Shown in pieces: positions 18,606 through 26,135 of a stretch of 64,000 bases of DNA (its first letter is position 1; the number at the start of each line of letters is the position of its first letter). A program made the position numbers and the translations under genes. Source of the stretch: Terasakiella pusilla DSM 6293. Lineage in GTDB: Bacteria > Pseudomonadota > Alphaproteobacteria > Rhodospirillales > Terasakiellaceae. The notes beneath the pieces are model-generated. The model ran no database searches and was not told the DNA's origin. It was given only the letters and a program-made list of their open reading frames with translations. The stretch is from positions 1 through 64,000 of the forward strand of contig NZ_JHYO01000021.1 of the NCBI RefSeq assembly GCF_000688235.1, read 5' to 3'.

Positions 18606-19679
18606 ATGTCAGAATCAAACGAAAATAAAGTCCTGAGAAAAGGATGGACCACAGGTGCCTGCGCAACAGCGGCGGCAACCTCCGCCTATCATGCCTTGAT
18701 AAACGGTGATTTTGTCGATCCTGTGACAATCCATCTCCCCAAAGGCCATACGCCTGCCTTTGCCCTGAACCGTCAGGGGTATGAGGGCGCAAGTGCGTGG
18801 GCGAGTGTGATTAAGGATGCGGGCGATGACCCTGACATTACCCATGGTGCAGAAATTCGCGTCACCGTGACGCTGTTACCTGCCGGCAGTGGACTTCGCT
18901 TTAAAAATGGTGCGGGGGTCGGGCTGGTGACAAAACCGGGCCTGCCGCTGGCGGTGGGGGAACCTGCCATAAACCCCGTCCCGCGCCAGATGATTACGGA
19001 TAATCTAAATAAGGTACAGGCCGCGCCGGATGTTGAAGTCTGCGTGTCTGTCACCAATGGGGAAGCTTTGGCGCAAAAGACTATGAACCCGCGTCTGGGC
19101 ATTCTCGGGGGATTGTCAATTCTGGGGACGACGGGGATTGTGGTGCCCTATTCCTGTTCGGCGTGGATCCATTCCATCCACCGAGGGATTGATGTGGCAA
19201 AGGCAATGGGCCTGCCCCATGTTGCCGCCTGCACCGGATCCACGTCAGAAAAGACCGTGCGCGCGCTATATCCGCTGGAGGACAGCGCCTTGATTGATAT
19301 GGGTGATTTTGCAGGAGGGGTGTTGAAATATCTGCGTAAACACCCGATTGAGAAACTGACCTTGTGCGGCGGTTTTGCAAAGTTTTGCAAACTTGCGCAA
19401 GGGGAGATGGATTTGCATTCCTCCCGGTCCCGCATTGATCTGGAGCAAATGGCAAAATGGATGGGCGAAGTGGGCGGGGATGCGGCCTTGTGTGAACGGG
19501 TGTTACAGGCTAATACCGCCCTTGAGGTGATTGAACTGGCGCAAGCCAATGATATCGCGCTGGGGGATTTGGTTGCGCGGCGCACAAAAGAAGTTGCGCG
19601 TGCTGTCGTGTCCGGTCATTGTGAGGTGGAAGTGGTTTTGATTAACCGCAAAGGAGATATTGTCGGTCATGCCAGCTAA
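18606..19679 (+). CDS. cbiD: Cobalt-precorrin-5B C1-methyltransferase
   Basis: A 357-residue CbiD with the N-terminal signature KGWTTGACATAA, and AACTGSTSEKTV in the second half. CbiD methylates C1 during ring contraction in the early-cobalt (anaerobic) route; the late-cobalt route uses CobF instead. It is divergent from cobA with 64 bases between start codons and overlaps the next gene, cobK, by 11 bases. The combination with cobA and cobK marks this as part of a scattered cobalamin set. Confidence 0.92.
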   Translation: MSESNENKVLRKGWTTGACATAAATSAYHALINGDFVDPVTIHLPKGHTPAFALNRQGYEGASAWASVIKDAGDDPDITHGAEIRVTVTLLPAGSGLRFKNGAGVGLVTKPGLPLAVGEPAINPVPRQMITDNLNKVQAAPDVEVCVSVTNGEALAQKTMNPRLGILGGLSILGTTGIVVPYSCSAWIHSIHRGIDVAKAMGLPHVAACTGSTSEKTVRALYPLEDSALIDMGDFAGGVLKYLRKHPIEKLTLCGGFAKFCKLAQGEMDLHSSRSRIDLEQMAKWMGEVGGDAALCERVLQANTALEVIELAQANDIALGDLVARRTKEVARAVVSGHCEVEVVLINRKGDIVGHAS

Positions 19680-20424
19680 AAAATTACTCATCCTCGGTGG
19701 AACCGGGGAGGCCGCAAGCCTTGAGAAGCGGGTGGTTGCCCAATTTGGGGATCGTCTTGAGGTGACCGTGTCTTATAGTGGGGTGACAGGACATCAGCCG
19801 GAGTTGCCTTGCAACGTGCGCGTCGGCGGGTTTGGCGGCGCACATGGCCTGATCACCTATCTGGAAAAGGAAGGGGTGTCTTATTTGATTGATGCCACCC
19901 ATCCTTTTGCTGATAAAATCTCACAACATGTCTATGTTGCGGCCCAAACGTTGGGGCTACCTGTCCTTGTCTTTAAGCGCCCGCCATGGGTAGCTCAGCC
20001 GAAAGATCGGTGGCTGGAAGTCGATAATATGGACCGCGCGGCAGAAATTCTGGAAGATTTGAAGGCAGCTGCCTTTTTGACCATTGGCATAAAAGAGCTG
20101 CATAAGTTTGCCGATTTACCAGATGTGCCGTTGCTTGTACGCCTTGTGAACGAATCTAGCGACCCGTTGCCGCTGGCGAACTATCAAACCGTGATCGGCA
20201 GACCACCTTTCGGTGTAGAGCAGGAACGTAAGCTTATTCAGGATTACAAAATCAGGGTGCTGGTGACGAAAAATAGTGGCGGTGAGCAAACCACGTCAAA
20301 GCTGATTGCCGCGCGTGAAGAAGGGATCAGCGTGATTATGATCAATCGCCCCCCCGCAGAACCCCTTGAAGAAACATATAATTTTGAAGATGCGTTGGCT
20401 TGGTTGGTAAATCGCGGCGCATAA
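19669..20424 (+). CDS. cobK: Precorrin-6A / cobalt-precorrin-6A reductase
   Basis: A 251-residue CobK/CbiJ reductase that uses NADPH to reduce the macrocycle at precorrin-6A. It begins with LLILGGTGEA and later shows the conserved IDATHPFADKIS. I prefer the ATG at 19669, inside the end of cbiD, over a TTG three codons earlier: the AAGGAG at 19651-19656 is 12 bases from the ATG but only 3 from the TTG. Co-transcribed with cbiD. Confidence 0.9.
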   Translation: MPAKKLLILGGTGEAASLEKRVVAQFGDRLEVTVSYSGVTGHQPELPCNVRVGGFGGAHGLITYLEKEGVSYLIDATHPFADKISQHVYVAAQTLGLPVLVFKRPPWVAQPKDRWLEVDNMDRAAEILEDLKAAAFLTIGIKELHKFADLPDVPLLVRLVNESSDPLPLANYQTVIGRPPFGVEQERKLIQDYKIRVLVTKNSGGEQTTSKLIAAREEGISVIMINRPPAEPLEETYNFEDALAWLVNRGA

Positions 20425-20529
20425 GCTATGCAGCTTTTACAATGCTGCAATGCGCAAAATATTATTGCTGCGGTGCAAAAAAACACTAAATACTCAGGCA
20501 AATATAACCATTTGCTGAGTGAGATTAGA

Positions 20530-20775
20530 ATGCTTTTACGTTACCCGATCACATCATACGGTAGCCATCATGTTGAACTGACAGGTGGTCTGCTGACAAA
20601 ATTTGAAGATTACATTATTGCCAAATTCGCAAAATGGGCAGAAAGCCGCCGTATTTCACGCGAAATGGGCATCATGAGCGACCGTGAACTGGCAGAACTT
20701 GGCCTGTGTCGTCATGACATCGCGATCATTGCTGATGGTAAGTTTGAAGGCGGCCACGACCAACGTCGCGCCTAA
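20530..20775 (+). CDS. DUF1127 domain-containing small protein
   Basis: An 81-residue protein whose C-terminal half is a DUF1127 motif (MSDRELAELGLCRHDI). I use the ATG at 20530, preceded by GAGATTAGA; an earlier in-frame ATG at 20428 adds 34 unconserved residues. DUF1127 proteins in alphaproteobacteria have been linked to RNA turnover and phosphate or carbon responses; the specific role here is unknown. Its stop overlaps the stop of the convergent histidine kinase gene by 4 bases. The 105 bases before it hold only a weak GCAGC/GCTGC repeat. Confidence 0.8.
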   Translation: MLLRYPITSYGSHHVELTGGLLTKFEDYIIAKFAKWAESRRISREMGIMSDRELAELGLCRHDIAIIADGKFEGGHDQRRA

Positions 20776-22088
20776 ATCGGGAAACGAAGTCGCGCGCGCA
20801 ATCCATTTTGTGGAGAGTCCGATAACTGGATATCTCCGCCATGGGCGCGCACGACATCCTGAACAATTGATAACCCCAGACCCACTCCACCGGTCTGGAC
20901 GTTGCGTGACTGATCGAGCCGGAAAAACGGCTTAAAGACGTCTTCTCGTTTATCCGGTGCAATGCCGGGACCGTCATCATCCACGGTGACTTCAATCATT
21001 TCATTGCGTTTTCCCACACGAACCGAGACATGCTTTCCGTAGCGACCTGCATTTTCAATCAGGTTGGTGACGGCGCGTCTAAAGGCGTTGGGCCTGATTT
21101 GTAGATAAACCTGCCCTTCATAGTGATAGTCGATATCGACGCCTTTGCGTTTGATGGCATTGACCACATTGCCGATCAGTTCTGACAGGTTGGTATCTGC
21201 GGGGAGTTCTCCACCTTCGCCGCGGGCAAAGGCCAGATACCCTTCCAACATATGTTCCATCTCTGAAACATCGTCATTCAGGTCTTTTGTGTCTTCGTTC
21301 TCTCCCATCATGGCGAGTTGCAGTTTCATGCGGGTCAGTGGCGTGCGCAAGTCGTGGGAGACACCGGCAAGCATACGGGTGCGTTGTTCAATCTGGCGCT
21401 CAATCCGGCCTTTCATTTTTAGAAAGGCGGTGGCGGCTTGACGGACTTCCAATGCCCCTTCGGGTTTAAACCGTTCAACGTCCTGACGCTTGCCAAAGGC
21501 ATCAGCGGCAATGGCAAGGCGGCGGATCGGGCGCACCTGATTTCGCATGAAGATAATCGCAACCCCGAACAACAGCAGGGAACTGCCGACCATCCACAGC
21601 ACAAACACATAAGTGGTTGAACTGAATAAACGTTTACGAAGGGCGGTGGCGCGTAAGACCCCTTCGCCCAATTGGACTTCGACAGTGATTGTTTTTTCGT
21701 CATCAGAAACAACGATATGATAGGGCAGGCCGACCCGTTCATCCAACGCGGACAGGAAGAAGCTGTCGGGTAAATCCCCTTGCACGATCTCTTTTGTATT
21801 GGAGAGAATCTCGCCTTTCTTCAGCTCCAAAGTCATGTTGAAGCGGTTACGGGCAATCTCGATACTGCGCGCGACCCCGGCTTGGCTTGGGTTGTCGCGG
21901 ACCAGATCGACCATGGCACCCACATCACCTGCAAGCCCGCGGGCAAGATATTGACTGACTTTATCCCAGTGGGCTTCATAAAAGACAAAGGCGGAGATCA
22001 CTTGCAGCAGCACCAACGGCACCACAAGGATCATCAGGGATCGTCCCAGCAAGCTGCGCGGCAGGAACTTTTTGATATAGTGCCCCAT
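20772..22088 (-). CDS. Sensor histidine kinase, EnvZ-like
   Basis: A 438-residue membrane histidine kinase. Two membrane segments (about 16-37 and 160-182) flank a periplasmic region of about 120 residues. HAMP follows, then HisKA with the phospho-acceptor His245 in AGVSHDLRTPLTRMK, and the HATPase_c domain with DDGPGIAPDK and GVGLGLSIV. The H-box and order resemble EnvZ-type kinases. The start codon overlaps the response regulator stop (TAATG), so the pair is translationally coupled. The stimulus is unknown; in this group it is often envelope or osmotic. Confidence 0.9.
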   Translation of the reverse strand: MGHYIKKFLPRSLLGRSLMILVVPLVLLQVISAFVFYEAHWDKVSQYLARGLAGDVGAMVDLVRDNPSQAGVARSIEIARNRFNMTLELKKGEILSNTKEIVQGDLPDSFFLSALDERVGLPYHIVVSDDEKTITVEVQLGEGVLRATALRKRLFSSTTYVFVLWMVGSSLLLFGVAIIFMRNQVRPIRRLAIAADAFGKRQDVERFKPEGALEVRQAATAFLKMKGRIERQIEQRTRMLAGVSHDLRTPLTRMKLQLAMMGENEDTKDLNDDVSEMEHMLEGYLAFARGEGGELPADTNLSELIGNVVNAIKRKGVDIDYHYEGQVYLQIRPNAFRRAVTNLIENAGRYGKHVSVRVGKRNEMIEVTVDDDGPGIAPDKREDVFKPFFRLDQSRNVQTGGVGLGLSIVQDVVRAHGGDIQLSDSPQNGLRARLRFPI

Positions 22089-22780
22089 TAGTGACCGGGC
22101 CTTAGGACATAGCCTTGTCCCCGCACGGTCTGGAGAAAACGGGGGAGTTTAGGGTCGTTTTCGATTTTACGGCGCAAGCGTGTGACCTGTACGTCGATGG
22201 TCCGGTCATTGCCGTCAATACCGGAGAGTTCCGCCATTTCTTCGCGGCTGAGAATTTCACCGGCGTTTTCTGATAAAGTGACTAACAGGCTCGCTTCAGA
22301 AGCGGTGAGGTGAATTTGTTCGCCGTTGCGGCTGAGAATGTGGCGCTTGATATCAAACACAAGATCCCCCAGACGCACTTGTTCGATTTCCTGCACGGAG
22401 GTTTCGCGCACCACACGTTTTAAAATATTGTTGATGCGCAGGACCAGTTCGCGTGGTTCAAACGGTTTGGTCAAATAATCTTCAGCCCCACATTCCAGTC
22501 CGGTGATGCGGTCTTCCCCTTCGGCCATCGCGGTGAGCATCAGGATGGGGGTTGCGTTGGATTGTTTAAAATCCTTGGCAAAATCCAGACCGCTTTCGCC
22601 GGGCATCATCAGATCCAGGACGATCAGGTCAAACTCAATCATGCCCAGTTTATTGCGGGCATCACGGGCATCTTCGGCGACGCTGACACTAAAGCCGCGC
22701 TCGCTGAGGAATTTTTTTAATAGCCGGCGCAGACGCTCATCATCGTCAACGACCAGAATGTGTGTGTCATCGGTGCTCAT
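22088..22780 (-). CDS. OmpR-family response regulator
   Basis: A 230-residue regulator from the ATG at 22780 (a TTG seven codons earlier is less likely). The receiver domain has the acidic pocket VDDDE and phospho-acceptor Asp56 in VLDLMMPG; the C-terminal winged helix ends VRGQGYVLRPGH. It is the partner of the following EnvZ-like kinase, likely an OmpR-type regulator of envelope or transport genes. It lies 33 bases downstream of a MarR gene on the same strand and may share its transcript. Confidence 0.9.
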   Translation of the reverse strand: MSTDDTHILVVDDDERLRRLLKKFLSERGFSVSVAEDARDARNKLGMIEFDLIVLDLMMPGESGLDFAKDFKQSNATPILMLTAMAEGEDRITGLECGAEDYLTKPFEPRELVLRINNILKRVVRETSVQEIEQVRLGDLVFDIKRHILSRNGEQIHLTASEASLLVTLSENAGEILSREEMAELSGIDGNDRTIDVQVTRLRRKIENDPKLPRFLQTVRGQGYVLRPGH

Positions 22781-22813
22781 GATTAACAGTATGCCACCCA
22801 AAAACGCGGTTGA

Positions 22814-23308
22814 CTATTCCTGAGATGCTTCATTGATTGCGGCAAACCGTTCTTTTTCATCGGTTATTCCCATCAAGACCTTACGAAAGCCCTCGACCGC
22901 ATCGGCCCCGGCAAGGCGATAGGCCTCTGCAATGCGCTGGCTTTGCTTTTTTGACAGCTCATGTTCAAGGTCTTGGCCTTTTTGTGTCAGGTAAAGCAGA
23001 CGCTGGCGGCGATCGTTTGGGCCGGTGCGCTGTTCGACAAAGCCTTCTTCTACCAATTGTCCCAGCACGCGCGACAGGCTTTGCTTGGTGATGGATAGGA
23101 TGTTGAGCAGGTCTTTGACGCTCATGCCCGGTTCACGTCCGACAAAGTAGATGACGCGATGGTGGGCGCGGCCAAAATTGTACGAGTCGAGGATTTCATC
23201 GGCATCGTCGGTGAAATCACGATAGGCGAAGAACAGCAACTCGATGGCTTGTCGAAGGTCTTCTTCTCGTAGGAATAGCGGATTGGCACGTCTTTTGGTA
23301 TCGGGCAT
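22814..23308 (-). CDS. MarR-family transcriptional regulator
   Basis: A 164-residue MarR-type regulator with a winged helix-turn-helix in the middle (MSVKDLLNILSITKQSLSRVLGQL, described here in two parts: MSVKDLLNILSI and TKQSLSRVLGQL) and the wing QRTGPNDRRQRLLYLT. It heads the minus-strand group MarR - OmpR-type regulator - kinase and is divergent from ilvE. A palindrome ATGTCA-N7-TGACAT lies 18 bases before its start and is a good candidate for its own operator. The effector is unknown. Confidence 0.88.
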   Translation of the reverse strand: MPDTKRRANPLFLREEDLRQAIELLFFAYRDFTDDADEILDSYNFGRAHHRVIYFVGREPGMSVKDLLNILSITKQSLSRVLGQLVEEGFVEQRTGPNDRRQRLLYLTQKGQDLEHELSKKQSQRIAEAYRLAGADAVEGFRKVLMGITDEKERFAAINEASQE

Positions 23309-23325
23309 GATCTTTGCTGAATTTT

Positions 23326-23344
23326 ATGTCAGTAATATTGACAT
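23326..23344. promoter_or_regulatory. Candidate MarR operator between marR and ilvE
   Basis: ATGTCA and TGACAT form a perfect 6-base inverted repeat with a 7-base AT-rich centre, the usual geometry for a MarR dimer. It lies 18 bases upstream of the MarR start codon and contains TTGACA reading toward ilvE, followed 17 bases later by a weak -10-like TAATGT. Binding would therefore be able to control both genes. The assignment rests on position and symmetry only. Confidence 0.45.
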
Positions 23345-23431
23345 ATATGCCCGAAGAACGTAATGTTGGCAACATCCTTTATGTATTCAGGTTCATAAAA
23401 GAAACTTTATTATCAAGCGTAGAGAGAAAAT

Positions 23432-24319
23432 ATGTCCAATCTTTCGTTCGACGACCGTGACGGTACGATCTGGCACGACGGTGAAATGATCCAATGGCGT
23501 GAGTCCAAGGTTCATGTCCTTTCCCATGCTCTTCATTATGGCTCTTCTGTCTTTGAAGGTATTCGTGTGTATGGCGGGAATATTTTTAAATTGAAAGAAC
23601 ATAGCCAGCGTTTGATTGAGTCTGCCGAATTGCTCGGTTTCAAAATCCCGTTCACATTGGCTGAAATCAATGCGGCGACTGAACAGGTCGTGCGCGAAAA
23701 TAATATTGTGGATGGCTATATCCGTCCTGTGGCGTGGCGTGGCTCAGAAATGATGGGCGTGTCGGCGCAAAACAACACGATCCATCTGGCTATCGCGGCG
23801 TGGGAATGGCCATCTTATTTTGACCCGGAAGCCCGCATGAAAGGCATCCGTCTGGACAATGCGATTTATCGCCGCCCTGATCCGAAAACGGCGCCAAGCA
23901 AGTCGAAAGCGGCGGGCCTGTATATGATCTGTACCCTGTCCAAACATGCGGCAGAATCTAACGGCTATCATGATGCGTTGATGTTGGATTGGCGCGGTCA
24001 AGTGGCGGAAGCCACGGGTGCAAACGTCTTTTTTGTCACCAAGGACGGTGAGATCCATACGCCTGTGCCGGATTGCTTTTTGGACGGTATTACCCGCCGG
24101 ACAGTGATCGGCCTTGCAAAAGATCGCGGCTATAAAGTGGTTGAACGCGTCATTATGCCGGACGAGCTTGGCGATTTTGTGGAATGTTTCCTGACAGGGA
24201 CGGCTGCGGAAGTCACGCCGGTTGCGGAAATTGGTCAATATAGCTTCACGCCGGGCGATATCTCCCGCCAGTTGGTGGAAGATTACGACCGTACGGTTCG
24301 CGGGCAGGCATTGAATTAA
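23432..24319 (+). CDS. ilvE: Branched-chain amino acid aminotransferase
   Basis: A 295-residue PLP-dependent class IV aminotransferase that interconverts branched-chain 2-oxo acids with valine, leucine and isoleucine using glutamate. Signatures: HALHYGSSVFEGIR at the start, the Schiff-base Lys159 in SKSKAAGLYM, and GTAAEVTPV near the end. An AGAGAG site precedes the ATG. It is monocistronic: a strong terminator follows its stop after about 28 bases. Divergent from marR. Confidence 0.93.
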   Translation: MSNLSFDDRDGTIWHDGEMIQWRESKVHVLSHALHYGSSVFEGIRVYGGNIFKLKEHSQRLIESAELLGFKIPFTLAEINAATEQVVRENNIVDGYIRPVAWRGSEMMGVSAQNNTIHLAIAAWEWPSYFDPEARMKGIRLDNAIYRRPDPKTAPSKSKAAGLYMICTLSKHAAESNGYHDALMLDWRGQVAEATGANVFFVTKDGEIHTPVPDCFLDGITRRTVIGLAKDRGYKVVERVIMPDELGDFVECFLTGTAAEVTPVAEIGQYSFTPGDISRQLVEDYDRTVRGQALN

Positions 24320-24347
24320 TCCATAGTGTTACAGCAATGACTGAACG

Positions 24348-24381
24348 GCCCGTCCCTGAAAGTAAGGGGCGGGCTTTTTTT
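24348..24381 (+). terminator. Intrinsic terminator after ilvE
   Basis: A 10-base stem, GCCCGTCCCT against AGGGGCGGGC with one G-T wobble, an 8-base loop and a run of seven Ts. It ends the ilvE transcript. Confidence 0.88.
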
Positions 24382-24474
24382 GTGGGTGTGTCATTTTTGT
24401 TAAAAAGTGAAACTCTTTTCGGGGGAGCGAATAAATTCGATTGCGGGCGCAATGTCTTGTTGATAAGTAAGTTT

Positions 24475-24969
24475 ATGAACTGGACGATATATACAGAGGC
24501 TGAAAAGCTGGTTGAGGACGAGGCAATTTTTGCCATTGTTGCTCGTGCGTTAGGTGAAGATTGGACGACCAAATCTTCCCATCAATTGCGTATTGGCCGT
24601 CAACCTGAAAAAGACCTGTCTTTGGTCGCTTTTATTGACGGCAAATTGGTTGCGACCGTCCGATTATGGTCCATTTTGGCAGGCAACGCGGGGGAAGCTT
24701 TATTGCTCGGCCCGTTGGCGGTTGAGCCTTACTTACACGGCAAAGGATTGGGGCAGGCCATGCTCAAGCGGGTGATTGAGCTCGCCAAAGAAAAAGGCCA
24801 TGGCGCGATCGTGCTGGTCGGGGATGCGCCTTACTATGAACGTGTCGGCTTCAGTTCCAAACCCACATGGATGATGCGTATGCCCGGTCGCTATGACCAA
24901 AACCGCCTGTTGGGTCTGGAATTGATCCCCGGTTATCTGGAAGGTCATGACGGGGTGATTACACGGTAA
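24475..24969 (+). CDS. GNAT family N-acetyltransferase
   Basis: A 164-residue acetyltransferase from the ATG at 24475 (longer frame starts upstream run into the ilvE terminator). The acetyl-CoA-binding segment is LAVEPYLHGKGLGQAML, and the C-terminal part (LVGDAPYYERVGF) fits the YhbS-like subgroup. Substrate unknown. It stands alone between the ilvE terminator and a glycosyltransferase. Confidence 0.85.
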   Translation: MNWTIYTEAEKLVEDEAIFAIVARALGEDWTTKSSHQLRIGRQPEKDLSLVAFIDGKLVATVRLWSILAGNAGEALLLGPLAVEPYLHGKGLGQAMLKRVIELAKEKGHGAIVLVGDAPYYERVGFSSKPTWMMRMPGRYDQNRLLGLELIPGYLEGHDGVITR

Positions 24970-25052
24970 GTAAACCGTCACGTCAGCGTCTTTAAACTGT
25001 CACGGATTTTATGGTTTGCTCAGCTCTCACACGCAAGGGAGGGAGCCAGCCT

Positions 25053-26135
25053 GTGCATATTCTAATCGCCACTGATGCGTGGCATCCACAAATCAATGGG
25101 GTGGTGCGGGTGCTGGACACGTTGCGCACCCGTCTGATGGATAAAGGGTTTGAAGTCACCGTCATTTCACCGGGGGACTTTATGACACTGCCATGCCCCG
25201 GCTATGCAGAAATTCCGCTGGCCCTGTTCCCGCAGCGAAAAATGCGATCCATGTTAAAGCGCCTGCGCCCCGATGTGATCCATATCGCAACAGAAGGCCC
25301 GATCGGTTGGGCGATGCGCAAAATTTGCTTAAAAAAACATCTGCCCTTCACCACGGCCTATCACACCAAGTTCCCGCAATATGTCCATGAACGTCTCCCT
25401 ATTTCGCTGGATCGACTGTATGGGGTGATGCGCACCTTCCATGAGCCGTCCAACTGTGTCTTTTCCCCTTCCGCAACGGTGGCGAAGGAGCTGGAAAAAT
25501 ATAATTTCGACAATGTGTTTGAATGGTCCCATGGGGTCGATACCGACGCTTTTAGCCCGCAGGAAAAGGACTTTTTTGACCTGCCGCGCCCCATCCACAT
25601 GTATATCGGGCGGGTTGCGGTGGAAAAGAATATTCCGGCCTTTCTGGACCTTGACCTGCCCGGCTCTAAAGTCGTTGTCGGGCCGGGGCCGATGCGCGAA
25701 GAATTGATGGCGAAATATCCCGATGTGCTGTTTCATTTGTCCTACAGTGATCGGGAATTGGCGTTGTGTTATTCCGCCGCTGACGTGTTTGTTTTCCCCA
25801 GCCTGACCGATACCTTTGGTCTGGTGATGGCGGAAAGTCTGGCCTGCGGGGTGCCGGTTGCGGCCTATCCGGTCTCAGGGCCGTTGGATGTGTTTGGGCA
25901 AACAGGGGCGTGTGAGACAGCCTTTGGCGCTTTGCATCCCGATTTGGGGGAGGCGGTGAAGCAGGCGTACGGCAAATCCGTGCTGGCGTGCCGTAGTCAG
26001 GCGCTTAGCTTTTCATGGGATCGGGTGGTGGATGAATTTTTGCAAAATATCGTCCCCATTGACCCCGCCCTTAAAAATAAGCGCTGGAAAGTACGTAAGC
26101 GCGCCGCCCGCTTCATGAAGAAACGGGCGTCTTGA
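25053..26135 (+). CDS. GT4-type glycosyltransferase
   Basis: A 360-residue GT-B glycosyltransferase. The N-terminal domain begins ILIATDAWHPQINGVVRVL; the C-terminal domain has the nucleotide-sugar motif DTFGLVMAESLACGVPV. The family (MgtA/PimB-like) transfers mannose or glucosyl residues to lipids such as diacylglycerol or phosphatidylinositol; the substrate here is unknown. I favour the GTG at 25053, which has AAGGGAGGGAG (25035-25045) at good spacing, over the ATG at 25011. Its 3' end overlaps the convergent formate dehydrogenase gene by 23 bases. Confidence 0.85.
   Translation: MHILIATDAWHPQINGVVRVLDTLRTRLMDKGFEVTVISPGDFMTLPCPGYAEIPLALFPQRKMRSMLKRLRPDVIHIATEGPIGWAMRKICLKKHLPFTTAYHTKFPQYVHERLPISLDRLYGVMRTFHEPSNCVFSPSATVAKELEKYNFDNVFEWSHGVDTDAFSPQEKDFFDLPRPIHMYIGRVAVEKNIPAFLDLDLPGSKVVVGPGPMREELMAKYPDVLFHLSYSDRELALCYSAADVFVFPSLTDTFGLVMAESLACGVPVAAYPVSGPLDVFGQTGACETAFGALHPDLGEAVKQAYGKSVLACRSQALSFSWDRVVDEFLQNIVPIDPALKNKRWKVRKRAARFMKKRAS

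Noticed and set aside
18538-18610. Cobalamin riboswitch in the cobA-cbiD gap
   Set aside because: Only 64 bases separate the start codons, too short for the element, and I saw no B12-box-like sequence there or before mutA.
18542-18652. Longer start of cobA
   Set aside because: It would overlap the divergent cbiD coding region and adds residues with no SUMT similarity.
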